Assembly: GCF_900130075.1 (NCBI RefSeq)
Contig: NZ_LT671418.1
Coordinates: forward strand, 1,364,001 to 1,428,000
From: Herminiimonas arsenitoxidans
GTDB taxonomy: Bacteria; Pseudomonadota; Gammaproteobacteria; Burkholderiales; Burkholderiaceae_D
Reading direction: 5' to 3'
Length of the DNA stretch: 64,000 nucleotides
Shown here piece by piece: positions 1 through 9,164 of the stretch; the first letter of the stretch is position 1, and each line of letters begins with the position of its first letter. The notes below the pieces were generated by a model. That model was not told where the DNA came from, ran no database searches, and was given only the letters and a program-made list of their open reading frames with translations. Position numbers and translations under genes: made by a program.

Positions 1-1343
1 TGCGCTGACAGTACGGGCAACATATTGGTGGTACCGACACGCTCACGCTGTTGCGCCAGTTTCAGATTGTTGGCTGATGCTTGTGTTGCCAATTGCTGCT
101 GTTCACTTTGCAGCGCCGCAGCACGTGACGATTGCACTTGATCAGCCACATCATGCAAAGCTTCAGTTAAAGTCTGGTTATACATCGCGACCAAACCATC
201 GTAGGAAGCAACGCGACCTTTCAGATTGGCGCGCAGGGAACCGCCATCCAAAATCGGCAAACGAATGGCGGGGCCGATACCAACGACGCGGCTACCGCTA
301 TTCAACAAATTGCTCAAACCCAAACTGGAGAAACCGGCAAAGGCCATGATGTTGACGTTAGGATAGAACTCGGTTTTGGCAGTATCGATATCGCTTTGTG
401 CTGACTCAACATTCCAGCGTGCAGCAACGATGTCAGGACGACGTCCGAGCAAGGTCAGTGGCAATGCATCTGGCAATGCAATCGCTACTTCGGAAGGTAA
501 TGAAGGACGTTCAATTTGCAGACCACGATCCGGACCTTTTCCCAGCAGTGCTGCCAATTGATTGCGCGTCAAGGCAATCGCTTCATTCAATTGCGCACGT
601 TCGGCGCGCAGACTAGCGAGTTGCTGATGCGTTTGTTGATTATCTGTTTGGGTATCTAGGCCGACTTTAAAGCGCAGCTTGGTCAGGCGTTCGATGTTTT
701 CACCAACCGCCAATTGCTCCTGATTCAAATCCAGTTGCGCATACTGGCGCGCCAATTGCACCCAGGCACGCGCCACTGCAGTAGAAATCATCAAGCGCGC
801 ATTGTATTGCTCGGCCTGCGCGGCCTTCCCTGCTGACAAGGCACTACGCAATTGGGCCGCATGCTTGCCCCAGAAATCGAAATCGTAAGAAAAATTCAGC
901 GACAGTTCATTGTCCGATTTGTACTCGCCACCCAATGGCGGCGGAATGATGCCGTTCTCGGTATAACGCTGATATGTGCTGCTGGCATTGGCAGACCACG
1001 ATGGACGGGCACTTGCGCTGGCAGCATCAGCAGCTGCCTTTGCACCGGCGACACGCGCTGCGGCAACTTGTAAATTAGGATTACCTGCGATGGCTTCATC
1101 GACCAATGCCTGCAAAGGTGCGCCACCGATAGTTTGCGCCCAGGAAGCATCAGGCCATAGACCGCGCTGTTCTGGCAAGGAAGAAGTCGTTGCATAGTCT
1201 GCAGGCTGATTCAGATTCGCGCTGGTGTCGATGCCTTTAAAACTGGCGCAGCCGCTAAGCAAGACAGCAGCACAACTGGCTGCGATCATGCCACGGAAAG
1301 AATTTTGGTTTAAACCAGCAGAAAAACGTACAAGGTTTTTCAT
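1..1343 (-). CDS. NodT-family efflux outer membrane lipoprotein (partial, 3' end beyond window)
   Basis: Outer membrane channel subunit of a tripartite efflux pump. The minus-strand reading is open from position 1343 to the left edge. The start is the second of two adjacent ATGs: AGGAG lies 6 nt before 1343 but only about 3 nt before 1346. The N-terminus is a lipoprotein signal with lipobox LLSGC, followed by the repeated alpha-helical TolC/NodT pattern, including SYDFDFWGKHAAQL and a motif LLGRRPDIVAARW typical of the family. It overlaps the stop of the marR gene (TGATG), so the two are cotranscribed. By analogy with emrR-emrAB arrangements, inner membrane and periplasmic pump subunits would be expected to the left, outside the window. 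The substrate is unknown. Confidence 0.9.
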   Translation of the reverse strand, partial: MKNLVRFSAGLNQNSFRGMIAASCAAVLLSGCASFKGIDTSANLNQPADYATTSSLPEQRGLWPDASWAQTIGGAPLQALVDEAIAGNPNLQVAAARVAGAKAAADAASASARPSWSANASSTYQRYTENGIIPPPLGGEYKSDNELSLNFSYDFDFWGKHAAQLRSALSAGKAAQAEQYNARLMISTAVARAWVQLARQYAQLDLNQEQLAVGENIERLTKLRFKVGLDTQTDNQQTHQQLASLRAERAQLNEAIALTRNQLAALLGKGPDRGLQIERPSLPSEVAIALPDALPLTLLGRRPDIVAARWNVESAQSDIDTAKTEFYPNVNIMAFAGFSSLGLSNLLNSGSRVVGIGPAIRLPILDGGSLRANLKGRVASYDGLVAMYNQTLTEALHDVADQVQSSRAAALQSEQQQLATQASANNLKLAQQRERVGTTNMLPVLSA

Positions 1344-1843
1344 CATTTGCTCCTGTCTTTCACTTCCTTGCTAACGACTTCCGATGCAGCGCCGTATAAC
1401 AATTTGCGCAGCAAGCTTCTGAGCGTATTCACTTCTTCGCCACTGAACTCGGCAAAGTTTTCATTGAGCACGCCTACATACAAATCAGGTAATTTATCCG
1501 CAAGCTCGACACCCTCTTCCGTCAAACGCAGATTGATCACGCGCCTGTCATCACCACGCGGCATGCGTTGAATCAAGCCACGCTTTTCCAATCTGTCGAC
1601 CATGCGGGTGATAGATGCCGAATCGATATACAACTCTCGCGATAACTCTGCGGCAGTCGAGTAATTCCCTGAATTCAACATCAGCAACATGCTGCCTTGG
1701 GCGTGGGTAATGTCATGCTGCGCCAAATCGACATCGACCGCTTTCGCCAGCTTGGTACGAGCACGCGCCAGCAGGTAACCAACGCTTTCTTCTACGCACC
1801 AAGACCCAGACGGGAAATTTTTTTCAAATTTATTCATATACAT
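1343..1843 (-). CDS. MarR-family transcriptional regulator
   Basis: Winged-helix repressor, about 166 residues. The central part (TAAELSRELYIDSASITRMV, then DRLEKRGLI) is the MarR recognition helix and start of the wing, followed by the DDRRVINLRLTEEG wing. The frame is open from a TTG at 1849, but ATG at 1843 (or 1837) is the more natural start; none has a strong Shine-Dalgarno. Its stop overlaps the start of the NodT lipoprotein gene, so it probably controls its own operon and the efflux pump. A 16-bp tandem direct repeat lies immediately upstream and is a candidate operator. The ligand cannot be inferred. Confidence 0.88.
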   Translation of the reverse strand: MYMNKFEKNFPSGSWCVEESVGYLLARARTKLAKAVDVDLAQHDITHAQGSMLLMLNSGNYSTAAELSRELYIDSASITRMVDRLEKRGLIQRMPRGDDRRVINLRLTEEGVELADKLPDLYVGVLNENFAEFSGEEVNTLRSLLRKLLYGAASEVVSKEVKDRSK

Positions 1844-1849
1844 GCTCAA

Positions 1850-1881
1850 TCAATAACTGCTTAAGTCAATAACTGCCTAAG
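1850..1881. repeat. Two tandem 16-bp direct repeats before marR
   Basis: TCAATAACTGCTTAAG is followed directly by TCAATAACTGCCTAAG, with one mismatch between the copies. It abuts the marR start region, so it could be an operator or a recent small duplication that moved the ribosome-binding region. Confidence 0.6.
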
Positions 1882-2499
1882 CAGCCAATTTATCAGCGAT
1901 TTTATTTTGAAGTGCAAAGAAACCGTTAAAACCAGCCGGATTTAGAATAATTTTGCATGTGTGATGCCAAAAAATGATCAGACTGTCATCTCTTTACAGG
2001 CAAGTCACAGCGCTGGACATGCACTAATGACATCTTGGACAGCGGTATTTCAGGTTTGCTCGATAAAAGTCGGAGCAATTCGATTTATCCACCGAGTCTG
2101 ATTCAGCACGCGAGTTGGCATTTGCATCGCGTGCCCTGGAACCATAAAAATCCATCAGGCCAGATCATGTGGAACCCATTTCTGCACTGCGACACACACG
2201 CATGAAAAACCCGATATGTTCGGCGACTTCGATAATGATTTGAAAGTGCATGCACCGCTTGATGCAACGCGAATGATGAGCCTCTATCAAGAAAAATCGA
2301 GGCTGCCATAAAAAGACGCTGCGGGCTCACAGCAATATTGTGTACGTCTGAAGAAATAGCTTACTGATTAGCGAAGACAAAACGCTAACGAGCAATTGCA
2401 TCACCTGCCATGAAAACAATTATCTGCAGTTGCGTGACTTAAAGCGTTCGTGAGAGTTTGTGTAGCAATTCGATATTGAATTGAATAACAGCCAAAACG
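1882..2499. other. Intergenic stretch with no supported gene
   Basis: About 600 bases between the marR upstream region and the tRNA terminators. No open frame here has family-like sequence or a ribosome-binding site, and no RNA gene is recognisable. The marR promoter must lie near its left end. Confidence 0.5.
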
Positions 2500-2528
2500 A
2501 AAAAAGCCCTGATATTCAGAGCTTTTTT
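2500..2528 (-). terminator. Terminator downstream of the tRNA-Glu array
   Basis: Imperfect hairpin (AAAAAAGC.CTGA / TCAG.GCTTTTTT) ending in a T run on the minus strand. It closely resembles the terminator at 2743-2772, suggesting that it was duplicated together with the tRNA. Confidence 0.7.
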
Positions 2529-2540
2529 CATGTCAAAAAA

Positions 2541-2570
2541 AAAAACGCCACGCATAAACGTGGCGTTTTT
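2541..2570 (-). terminator. Strong terminator directly after tRNA-Glu
   Basis: Perfect stem AAAAACGCCACG / CGTGGCGTTTTT with a 6-nt loop and a T run extending further on the minus strand. It lies 5 nt past the CCA end of the tRNA. Confidence 0.85.
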
Positions 2571-2574
2571 AACT

Positions 2575-2650
2575 TGGCGTCCCCAAGGGGATTCGAACCC
2601 CTGTACTCACCGTGAAAGGGTGATGTCCTAGGCCTCTAGACGATGGGGAC
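2575..2650 (-). tRNA. tRNA-Glu (UUC), copy 1
   Basis: 76 nt with encoded CCA. The acceptor stem begins GTCCCC and pairs with GGGGAC. The T-arm contains GGTTCGAATCC and the anticodon loop is CTTTCAC. The sequence is identical to the copy at 2795-2870. It lies downstream of gltX, whose enzyme charges this tRNA. Confidence 0.97.
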
Positions 2651-2742
2651 AGAAACCTGTCCTTGATACTGACCTTCGCAAATTTGACAGTGGCGATAAA
2701 CAGAAGCCCGCGCACTGATTCTTTGCGTTCCAACCTTGAATG

Positions 2743-2772
2743 AAAAAAGCCCTGAATAATCAGGGCTTTTTT
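2743..2772 (-). terminator. Terminator between the two tRNA-Glu genes
   Basis: Perfect stem AAAAAAGCCCTG / CAGGGCTTTTTT with a 6-nt loop and a T run on the minus strand. It would separate the two tRNA-Glu transcripts unless read through. Confidence 0.85.
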
Positions 2773-2794
2773 CATACCAGACGAATCTGGAATT

Positions 2795-2870
2795 TGGCGT
2801 CCCCAAGGGGATTCGAACCCCTGTACTCACCGTGAAAGGGTGATGTCCTAGGCCTCTAGACGATGGGGAC
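2795..2870 (-). tRNA. tRNA-Glu (UUC), copy 2
   Basis: 76 nt with encoded CCA, identical to the copy at 2575-2650. The bases upstream of its 5' end (AGAAACCTGTCC, then ATACTGACCTT) are also repeated upstream of the other copy, so the duplication extends beyond the tRNA. Confidence 0.97.
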
Positions 2871-2912
2871 AGAAACCTGTCCATACTGACCTTGTACTAC
2901 TCTGCACTTTGC

Positions 2913-2988
<76 letters not shown>

Positions 2989-3053
2989 TCTTGCGCAGAA
3001 GCGAGATTATAGCAAAGCCTTTCTCTCTCTGTAAATGCCCTTTTGCAAAAATA

Positions 3054-4445
3054 TTAAAGATATTTTGCGAGACGGGCTAATACGACCTCGCGGCCGAACA
3101 ATTCAACCACCGCATCGATCGATGGTGTTTGTAATTGTCCAGTGATCAGTAAGCGCAAAGGCATAGCCAATTGCGGCATCTTTAACTGATGTGACGCCAG
3201 CACTTCTTTCAGTGCGATGGACAATGCTTCCTTGCTCCACGTCACTGTCTTCAGTTGATCTGCATATTGCACCAGCGCCGGTTTGATCGCATCGGTCACG
3301 TGTTGCGTCAACAATGCTGCATCAGGTGCAGGCTGACGATAGAACAGCATGGCTGTTACAGCCAGCTCATTCAATGTCTTGACGCGCTCTTTCATTAAGG
3401 CGATGACCGCTGGCAGATCAGGCGCATTATCAAACTGCGCACCCAGGCCTTCCATCATCGGCTTGATCAATCCAGCCAGACGTGTGTTGTCTGCTTGCTT
3501 GATATAGTGATTGTTGATCCAGTCGAGTTTTTCCGGATCGAATTGCGCAGGCGATTTGGTTAAATGATCTAAGTCGAACCATTGTGTGAATTGCTCCATC
3601 GAGAACACTTCATCGTCACCGTGGCTCCAACCCAGACGCGCCAAGTAATTGAGCATCGCTTCCGGCAGATAACCTTGTGCCGGATAATCCATCACGCTGA
3701 CTGCGCCGTGACGTTTCGATAACTTCGCACCATCGGCACCCAAGATCATAGGCAAGTGACCGTAATGCGGCAACTCAGCGCCTAGCGCTTTCAGAATATT
3801 GATCTGACGTGGTGTGTTGTTGACATGATCGTCACCACGAATAACGTGGGTGATCTTCATATCCGAATCATCGACTGCCACGCAGAAATTGTAAGTCGGT
3901 GTGCCATCAGGACGCGCAATCACCAGATCGTCCAATTCGCGGTTGGAAATCGTGATTTGACCTTTAACCACATCCAACCAGGTTACATCGCCTTCAGTCG
4001 GATTGCGGAAGCGCACAACCGGCTTACGATCAGCAGGAATCACCGGCAAGGTTTTGCCAGCCTCAGGACGCCATGTACCGTCGTAGCGCGGCTTTTCGCC
4101 GGCAGCGCGTTGACGCTCGCGCATCGCTTCGACTTCTTCTGGTGACGAATAACAATAGTAAACAGTACCAGCAGTCATCATTTGCGCGATGACTTCGCGA
4201 TAGCGATCCATGCGCTGCATCTGATAGAACGGACCTTCGTCGTGATGCAGACCTAACCACTCCATACCTTCGATAATCGCCTGTACGGCTTCCGGCGTGG
4301 AGCGCTCAAGATCGGTATCTTCGATACGCAAAACAAAGGTGCCGCCGAAGTGGCGAGCATAGGCCCAGGAAAAAAGTGCGGTGCGCGCACCACCAACGTG
4401 GAGATAGCCGGTTGGGCTGGGAGCAAAACGTGTACGTACTGTCAT
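3054..4445 (-). CDS. gltX: Glutamyl-tRNA synthetase
   Basis: Charges tRNA-Glu with glutamate in the cytoplasm. 463 residues, the usual bacterial GluRS length. The class I HIGH-equivalent is HVGG at residues 16-19 within the [15 protein letters not shown] block, and the second ATP-binding motif KLSKR is at 241-245. The catalytic core is followed by the all-helical anticodon-binding half. The 5' leader holds a perfect 10-bp hairpin 12 nt before the ATG and no clear Shine-Dalgarno. Downstream on the same strand are tRNA-Ala and two tRNA-Glu genes. Confidence 0.97.
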   Translation of the reverse strand: MTVRTRFAPSPTGYLHVGGARTALFSWAYARHFGGTFVLRIEDTDLERSTPEAVQAIIEGMEWLGLHHDEGPFYQMQRMDRYREVIAQMMTAGTVYYCYSSPEEVEAMRERQRAAGEKPRYDGTWRPEAGKTLPVIPADRKPVVRFRNPTEGDVTWLDVVKGQITISNRELDDLVIARPDGTPTYNFCVAVDDSDMKITHVIRGDDHVNNTPRQINILKALGAELPHYGHLPMILGADGAKLSKRHGAVSVMDYPAQGYLPEAMLNYLARLGWSHGDDEVFSMEQFTQWFDLDHLTKSPAQFDPEKLDWINNHYIKQADNTRLAGLIKPMMEGLGAQFDNAPDLPAVIALMKERVKTLNELAVTAMLFYRQPAPDAALLTQHVTDAIKPALVQYADQLKTVTWSKEALSIALKEVLASHQLKMPQLAMPLRLLITGQLQTPSIDAVVELFGREVVLARLAKYL

Positions 4446-4456
4446 GGCAAATGAAA

Positions 4457-4480
4457 ACGGCTTTGGAGTGCCAAAGCCGT
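4457..4480 (-). promoter_or_regulatory. Hairpin in the gltX leader
   Basis: ACGGCTTTGG / CCAAAGCCGT with a 4-nt loop, followed on the minus strand by TTTTCATTT and then the gltX ATG. It resembles an intrinsic terminator placed immediately upstream of the gene, where a ribosome-binding site would normally be. The function is inferred; it could simply be a chance or insulating terminator. Confidence 0.45.
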
Positions 4481-4669
4481 CCTGTATAAAAACGCTATTT
4501 TACCGCGTCGCCACTGGTATGGAACAGCATCAACAGCAATATCGGATGCCAGTTCATATAGATTACTTCCTGACAATCACATGACTATATATAGAGCATG
4601 TCTGCGTCAACCCGCGCGGCACTGCTAAAATTACGTCTTTATTACCTTATTGATCGCAAGCACCGCCTT

Positions 4670-6802
4670 ATGAGTAATCCATCGCCGCGCAAATTGTTCG
4701 TTACAACCGCCCTCCCATACGCCAACGGCGCATTCCATATCGGTCACATCATGGAATACATCCAGGCCGATATCTGGGTGCGGTTCCAACGCATGCAAGG
4801 CAATCAAATTGATTTCGTCAGTGCCGACGATGCGCATGGCGCGCCTATCATGATCGCGGCAGAAAAAGCCGGACTCACGCCGCAGCAGTTCGTCGCCAAG
4901 ATCGCCGCCGGTCGCAAACCGTATCTGGACGGCTTTCATATTACTTTCGACAACTGGCACTCGACTGACGGCCCTGAGAATCATCAGCTGGCGAAACAGG
5001 TTTATCTGGATCTGAAAAAAGCAGGATTGATCGCGACCAGAACAGTCGAGCAATTCTTCGACCCGGAAAAAAATATGTTCCTGCCGGATCGTTACATCAA
5101 GGGCGAATGCCCAAAATGTCACTCCAAGGATCAATACGGCGACAACTGCGAAGTCTGCGCTGCAGTCTACGCACCTACCGATCTGATCAATCCGTACTCG
5201 GCATTGACCGGTTCCACACCTGTACTCAAAAGCTCGGAACATTTCTTCTTCTCGCTCTCCGACCCACGTTGCGTCGCGTTTCTGGAAGAGTGGATCACGG
5301 GTAACGACGTCGATGGCAAGCCACATCTGCAAGTGGAAGTCGCCAACAAGGTCAAGGAATGGTTCTCCGTTCGCAGCAATCCGGATGGCACGACTAGCGA
5401 AGGTTTGGGCGACTGGGATATCTCCAGAGATGCGCCTTATTTCGGTATTGAAATTCCTGATGCACCGGGCAAATACTTCTATGTATGGCTGGATGCACCT
5501 ATCGGCTACTTGGCATCGTTGAAGAACTTGCTCGACAAGCGTGGCGAAAATTTCGACATCTATATGGCTGATCCTGCGCTTGAGCAAATTCACTTCATCG
5601 GCAAGGACATCGTCAACTTCCACACATTGTTCTGGCCAGCCATGTTGAAATTCAGCGGCCGCAAGACACCTAACAAAGTGTTCGTGCACGGCTTCCTGAC
5701 CGTCAACAACGGCGAGAAGATGAGCAAAAGCCGCGGCACCGGTTTGGATCCACTGAAGTACCTCAGCCTGGGCATGAATCCAGAATGGCTGCGTTATTAC
5801 CTGGCGAACAAGCTCAATGCACGCAACGAAGACATAGATTTCAACCAGGAAGATTTCATCGCACGCGTCAACAGCGACCTGATCGGCAAGTACGTCAACA
5901 TCGCCAGCCGCGCTGCCGGTTTTATTGCGAAGAAATTTGATGGCCGTGTTGTCACCGACTGGGCAACTGCTGACGATGCCTTCATCAGCAAATTGCGCAA
6001 CGTCGCACCAGAAATTCAAGCTTTGTATGACCAGCGCGAATACGGCAAAGCCCTGCGCGCCATCATGGAACAAGCCGATGCCATCAACGCTTACGTCGAT
6101 GCCAACAAACCGTGGGAACTGGCAAAAGATCCAGCCAAGAGCGCTGCACTGCAAGAAGTGTGCAGCCGTCTGCTGGAAGCCTTCCGCATCCTGACCATTT
6201 ATTTGAAGCCGGTCTTGCCTGAATTAGCCAAGCAAGTTGAAGCATTGCTCAACATCGCACCGTTGCAATGGGCTGACGTCAACACACCGCTGCCGAATGC
6301 GCATCAAGTCAATCCATACACGCATCTGATGACGCGTGTAGAACCGAAGATGCTGGATGCCCTGTTCGATATGCCTGCAGTTGTGAATGCAACCGTAGGC
6401 GTACCGACAGCGGCGACCAATGACGAAGAAACAAACAACTCCACCATCGAAGCACTCGCGCCGGAAATCAAGATCGATGATTTTGCAAAGGTCGATCTGC
6501 GCATTGCCAAGATCGTCAATTGCGAACACGTTGAAGGCTCAGACAAATTGCTGCGTTTGACTTTGGATGTAGGCGAAGGTCGCTTGCGCAATGTCTTCTC
6601 TGGCATCAAGTCGGCCTACAAGCCGGAAGACTTGATCGGCAAACTGACCGTGATGGTCGCCAATCTAGCACCACGCAAGATGAAGTTCGGCATCTCGGAA
6701 GGTATGGTGCTCGCTGCATCTGCCGCTGATGAGAAAACCAATCCTGGCATCTACATCCTGAATCCATGGCCAGGTGCTGAGCCGGGCATGCGCGTCGGCT
6801 AA
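4670..6802 (+). CDS. metG: Methionyl-tRNA synthetase
   Basis: Charges initiator and elongator tRNA-Met. 710 residues from ATG 4670; the frame is open from 4598 but the first 24 codons are not family-like. HIGH is at residues 23-26. A zinc knuckle has cysteines at 147, 150, 160 and 163, KMSKS is at 350-354, and there is a C-terminal Trbp111-type tRNA-binding/dimerisation domain from about residue 600 ([14 protein letters not shown]). This is the full-length MetG1-like form. It is divergent from gltX. The ribosome-binding site before 4670 is weak. Confidence 0.97.
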   Translation: MSNPSPRKLFVTTALPYANGAFHIGHIMEYIQADIWVRFQRMQGNQIDFVSADDAHGAPIMIAAEKAGLTPQQFVAKIAAGRKPYLDGFHITFDNWHSTDGPENHQLAKQVYLDLKKAGLIATRTVEQFFDPEKNMFLPDRYIKGECPKCHSKDQYGDNCEVCAAVYAPTDLINPYSALTGSTPVLKSSEHFFFSLSDPRCVAFLEEWITGNDVDGKPHLQVEVANKVKEWFSVRSNPDGTTSEGLGDWDISRDAPYFGIEIPDAPGKYFYVWLDAPIGYLASLKNLLDKRGENFDIYMADPALEQIHFIGKDIVNFHTLFWPAMLKFSGRKTPNKVFVHGFLTVNNGEKMSKSRGTGLDPLKYLSLGMNPEWLRYYLANKLNARNEDIDFNQEDFIARVNSDLIGKYVNIASRAAGFIAKKFDGRVVTDWATADDAFISKLRNVAPEIQALYDQREYGKALRAIMEQADAINAYVDANKPWELAKDPAKSAALQEVCSRLLEAFRILTIYLKPVLPELAKQVEALLNIAPLQWADVNTPLPNAHQVNPYTHLMTRVEPKMLDALFDMPAVVNATVGVPTAATNDEETNNSTIEALAPEIKIDDFAKVDLRIAKIVNCEHVEGSDKLLRLTLDVGEGRLRNVFSGIKSAYKPEDLIGKLTVMVANLAPRKMKFGISEGMVLAASAADEKTNPGIYILNPWPGAEPGMRVG

Positions 6803-6828
6803 GGATCGCGCCTAGGTTGGATGACGCC

Positions 6829-7308
6829 ATGAGTATGCAGATACGTGAAGCAACACTGCAAGATGCGCAACTGATTGCTGATCTGACCCGCGCAACGTGG
6901 GCTGGCAAAGTTGCAGCCAGCTCCAGCGGTCATCGCGAAACAGCAGAAGCCGCCACTAATCATTTGCAAGTCGGTGGCGGATTTATTTTGCTGATCAATG
7001 ATCAAGCTGTCGGTTCGGTACGCTGGTTACCGCTGCCCGATCAACCAGGCACATGGGAAATGCTGCGCATGAGTGTGTTGCCCGCCTATCGCGGCGCAAA
7101 CTTGTCGCAGCAGTTGATCGAAGCAGTAATACAGCAAGCTTGCCTTGAAGGCGTAACAGAACTCAGGTTGGCAGTACGTGCCGATCAACCACGCTTGCTC
7201 GATCTGTATTCCGCATACGAATTTGAAGAAGCGCCGGAGCTTGAATACACACACGCCAATCCGCTGGAAGCCGCACCTACCGTCATGCGGCGCATACTCA
7301 AATCCTGA
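6829..7308 (+). CDS. GNAT-family N-acetyltransferase
   Basis: About 159 residues from ATG 6829 (ATG 6835 and an upstream TTG at 6817 are alternatives). The order of elements fits the GNAT fold: an N-terminal IREATLQDAQLIADLT strand-helix, a central VGSVRWLPL strand, and the acetyl-CoA region MLRMSVLPAYRGANLSQQLI, a variant of the Q/RxxGxG/A motif A. The C-terminus has LDLYSAYEFEEAPELEY. It starts 26 nt after metG and is probably cotranscribed with it. The substrate is unknown. Confidence 0.85.
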   Translation: MSMQIREATLQDAQLIADLTRATWAGKVAASSSGHRETAEAATNHLQVGGGFILLINDQAVGSVRWLPLPDQPGTWEMLRMSVLPAYRGANLSQQLIEAVIQQACLEGVTELRLAVRADQPRLLDLYSAYEFEEAPELEYTHANPLEAAPTVMRRILKS

Positions 7309-7351
7309 GTCACATATCGAAGGCCAGAATTACTCAAGAGCATAGCTCCCG

Positions 7352-7386
7352 AACGGCCGTGATCGTCATCTGATGTCACGGCCGTT
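7352..7386. terminator. Hairpin between convergent GNAT and TetR genes
   Basis: Perfect 11-bp arms AACGGCCGTGA / TCACGGCCGTT around a 13-nt loop, placed between two convergent stop codons. It lacks a long T run, so it is a weak or factor-assisted bidirectional terminator by inference. Confidence 0.6.
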
Positions 7387-7399
7387 GACATAGTGAGCC

Positions 7400-7963
7400 T
7401 TACTTTTCCGCTTGCGTTTTATCCAGCCAGGCCAGCGTATCGTCCAATACCTGATCGGACAAATCCTTGTCATCAACCAAACGTGACAGCATCACGGCGC
7501 CGACCATCGTAGCCCATGCACCGACCGCAGCCTGCCGACGCTCAAGTGCAGTTTTACCCGACGCGGTCTGACTGAAATTTTCAATTCGATGTTTCACACT
7601 ATCGGTCAGCGTATGCCGGGTGGCATCTGAAGCGCGCACCGCCTCGGTTCCCAGACTTGAGAACACACAACCAAGACCGGGATTATCACGATGCTCGGTA
7701 CTCAAGTAGTGCGCGGCAAAATCCATCATATCCAGCACAGGCGCATCTTCCGCACGGAAAGGTGCCAGCGCATGCGCGCAAGTCTGTGCAATCAAATCAT
7801 CTTTTGAAGCAAAGTGACCATAGAAGGCACCGTGCGTCAGCCCGGCCGCCTTCATGATTTCAGCCACTGTCACGCCCTCAAAGCCGCGCTCGCGAAACAA
7901 TGTAGCAGCGGCATCGAGTACGGCCTGTCGGTTCTCGGCAACCTGTTCCCGACTGATCTTCAT
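7400..7963 (-). CDS. TetR-family transcriptional regulator
   Basis: 187 residues. The N-terminal helix-turn-helix block (RQAVLDAAATLFRERGFEGV, then TVAEIMKAAGLTHGAFYGHF) is characteristic of TetR repressors, particularly the subgroup that controls neighbouring dehydrogenases. The C-terminal ligand domain is not specific enough to name an inducer. It is divergent from an SDR gene across 143 bp containing three ATCATGA-type half-sites, so it very likely represses both itself and the SDR gene. Confidence 0.9.
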   Translation of the reverse strand: MKISREQVAENRQAVLDAAATLFRERGFEGVTVAEIMKAAGLTHGAFYGHFASKDDLIAQTCAHALAPFRAEDAPVLDMMDFAAHYLSTEHRDNPGLGCVFSSLGTEAVRASDATRHTLTDSVKHRIENFSQTASGKTALERRQAAVGAWATMVGAVMLSRLVDDKDLSDQVLDDTLAWLDKTQAEK

Positions 7964-8002
7964 GGCAACTCCTTAATTTTTAAATTCACTTGAAATTAAT
8001 GC

Positions 8003-8054
8003 TTGACACTATACATTACAATCATCATGATTACATTCATGATAGTCATCATGA
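8003..8054 (+). promoter_or_regulatory. Divergent promoter region with inverted ATCATGA half-sites
   Basis: A TTGACA -35 hexamer at 8003-8008 is followed after 17 bp by a weak -10 (CATGAT, 8026-8031). Overlapping and following it are ATCATGA (8024-8030), TCATGAT (8037-8043) and ATCATGA (8048-8054). The last two form a perfect 7-bp inverted repeat with a 4-bp spacer. The position over the core promoter fits TetR repression of the SDR gene. Confidence 0.6.
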
Positions 8055-8106
8055 TTAAATAATTAGTTGTTTTACCTTCTTCGTAGCCCCACACCAAGGA
8101 ATCAAC

Positions 8107-8907
8107 ATGAACCAGAAGACCCGCGATACCCAAGTAACAACAGCCCTGATCACAGGCGCATCCACCGGCATAGGCGCAGTGTATGCAGACCGCCTCGCGC
8201 GCCGTGGCCACAATTTAGTACTAGTGGCACGCAATGGCGCACGCATGGAAGCATTGGCCGCTACCCTGCGTCAGGAAACCGGCGTTAACATCGAAATCAT
8301 CGTGGCCGACCTGACCAAACCGACCGATCTGGCAAAAGTAGAAGCGCGTCTACGCGAACAACGCGATGTAGGCATCCTCATCAATAATGCCGGTGCTGCC
8401 GCACCCGGCGGCTTTGAAACCTCGGACGTCGAAGCACAAGACAATCTGATCAAGCTCAATGTCACCGCCCTGACCCGACTCGGTGCTGCCGTTATTCCAC
8501 GCTTTCTGGCGCAAGGACAAGGCACGATCGTCAACATTGCTTCGGTAGTCGCTCTGGCGCCGGAATTTCCACTCGGTGTGTATGGCGCGACCAAGGCTTA
8601 TGTATTGGCTTACTCGCAAGCATTGCAGAACGAACTAGGTGCGCGCGGCGTCTATGTGCAAGCTGTACTGCCAGCAGCTACCCGTACCGAAATCTGGGAG
8701 CGCTCGGGACGTGACCTCGCAGAGATACAAGGCTTAATGGAAGTCGATGAATTAGTTGATGCGGCGTTGGTAGGTTTTGATCGTGGTGAATTGATCACGA
8801 TTCCACCATTGCCAGATGCAGCGCAATGGGAAAGCTTCAATGCAGCGCGTCAGGCGATGCTGCCCAACTTTGCACAAACACATGCCGCGGCACGCTATCA
8901 AGCCTGA
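8107..8907 (+). CDS. Short-chain dehydrogenase/reductase (SDR)
   Basis: NAD(P)-dependent oxidoreductase, 266 residues. The Rossmann glycine motif TGASTGIG is at 16-23, NNAG at 93-96, catalytic Ser at about 146, and Tyr159/Lys163 in YGATK. The layout is that of a classical SDR. The substrate cannot be told from sequence. It is divergent from a TetR regulator with an operator-like region between them, so it is likely inducible. AAGGA lies before the ATG. Confidence 0.92.
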   Translation: MNQKTRDTQVTTALITGASTGIGAVYADRLARRGHNLVLVARNGARMEALAATLRQETGVNIEIIVADLTKPTDLAKVEARLREQRDVGILINNAGAAAPGGFETSDVEAQDNLIKLNVTALTRLGAAVIPRFLAQGQGTIVNIASVVALAPEFPLGVYGATKAYVLAYSQALQNELGARGVYVQAVLPAATRTEIWERSGRDLAEIQGLMEVDELVDAALVGFDRGELITIPPLPDAAQWESFNAARQAMLPNFAQTHAAARYQA

Positions 8908-8930
8908 GTAAGTGAAGTCTCAGTAAAAGG

Positions 8931-8967
8931 CAACCGTGCCACGCACATTTAGTACGTGACACGGTTG
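8931..8967 (+). terminator. Hairpin downstream of the SDR gene
   Basis: Outer arms CAACCGTG / CACGGTTG with inner CACG / CGTG pairing, 23 nt after the SDR stop. There is no T run, so termination is only inferred. Confidence 0.5.
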
Positions 8968-8995
8968 ATCATAATGATGATGGCGCTAAGTTAGC

Positions 8996-9140
8996 TCAAG
9001 ATTCAAGATTCAAGATTCAAGATTCAAGATTCAAGATTCAAGATTCAAGATTCAAGATTCAAGATTCAAGATTCAAGATTCAAGATTCAAGATTCAAGAT
9101 TCAAGATTCAAGATTCAAGATTCAAGATTCAAGATTCAAG
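8996..9140. repeat. Perfect heptanucleotide tandem repeat (ATTCAAG)20
   Basis: A partial unit (TCAAG, 8996-9000) is followed by exactly 20 uninterrupted copies of ATTCAAG (9001-9140). It lies between two convergent genes, 24 nt from the stop of the lipoprotein gene. The plus strand has no stop codon in any frame through the tract (it would encode a repeating IQDSRFK), while the minus strand has TGA in every frame. Perfect identity implies recent expansion and likely copy-number variation. Confidence 0.97.
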
Positions 9141-9164
9141 AACTTACTCGACAGGCAAATGCCG

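Noticed and set aside
2103..2330. 75-codon minus-strand frame in the marR-tRNA gap
   Set aside because: No recognisable motif, no Shine-Dalgarno, composition like non-coding DNA.
2575..2870. tRNA region considered as an integration site (att) of a mobile element
   Set aside because: The repeated segment is the tRNA with its own flanks and terminator; no integrase or element lies between the copies.
4631..6154. 507-codon open frame on the minus strand opposite metG
   Set aside because: It is exactly antisense to a well-supported metG and its translation has no family features; the codon bias of metG keeps this frame open.
8996..9140. Heptamer array considered as a CRISPR array
   Set aside because: There are no spacers; the units are 7 bp and contiguous, a simple tandem repeat.
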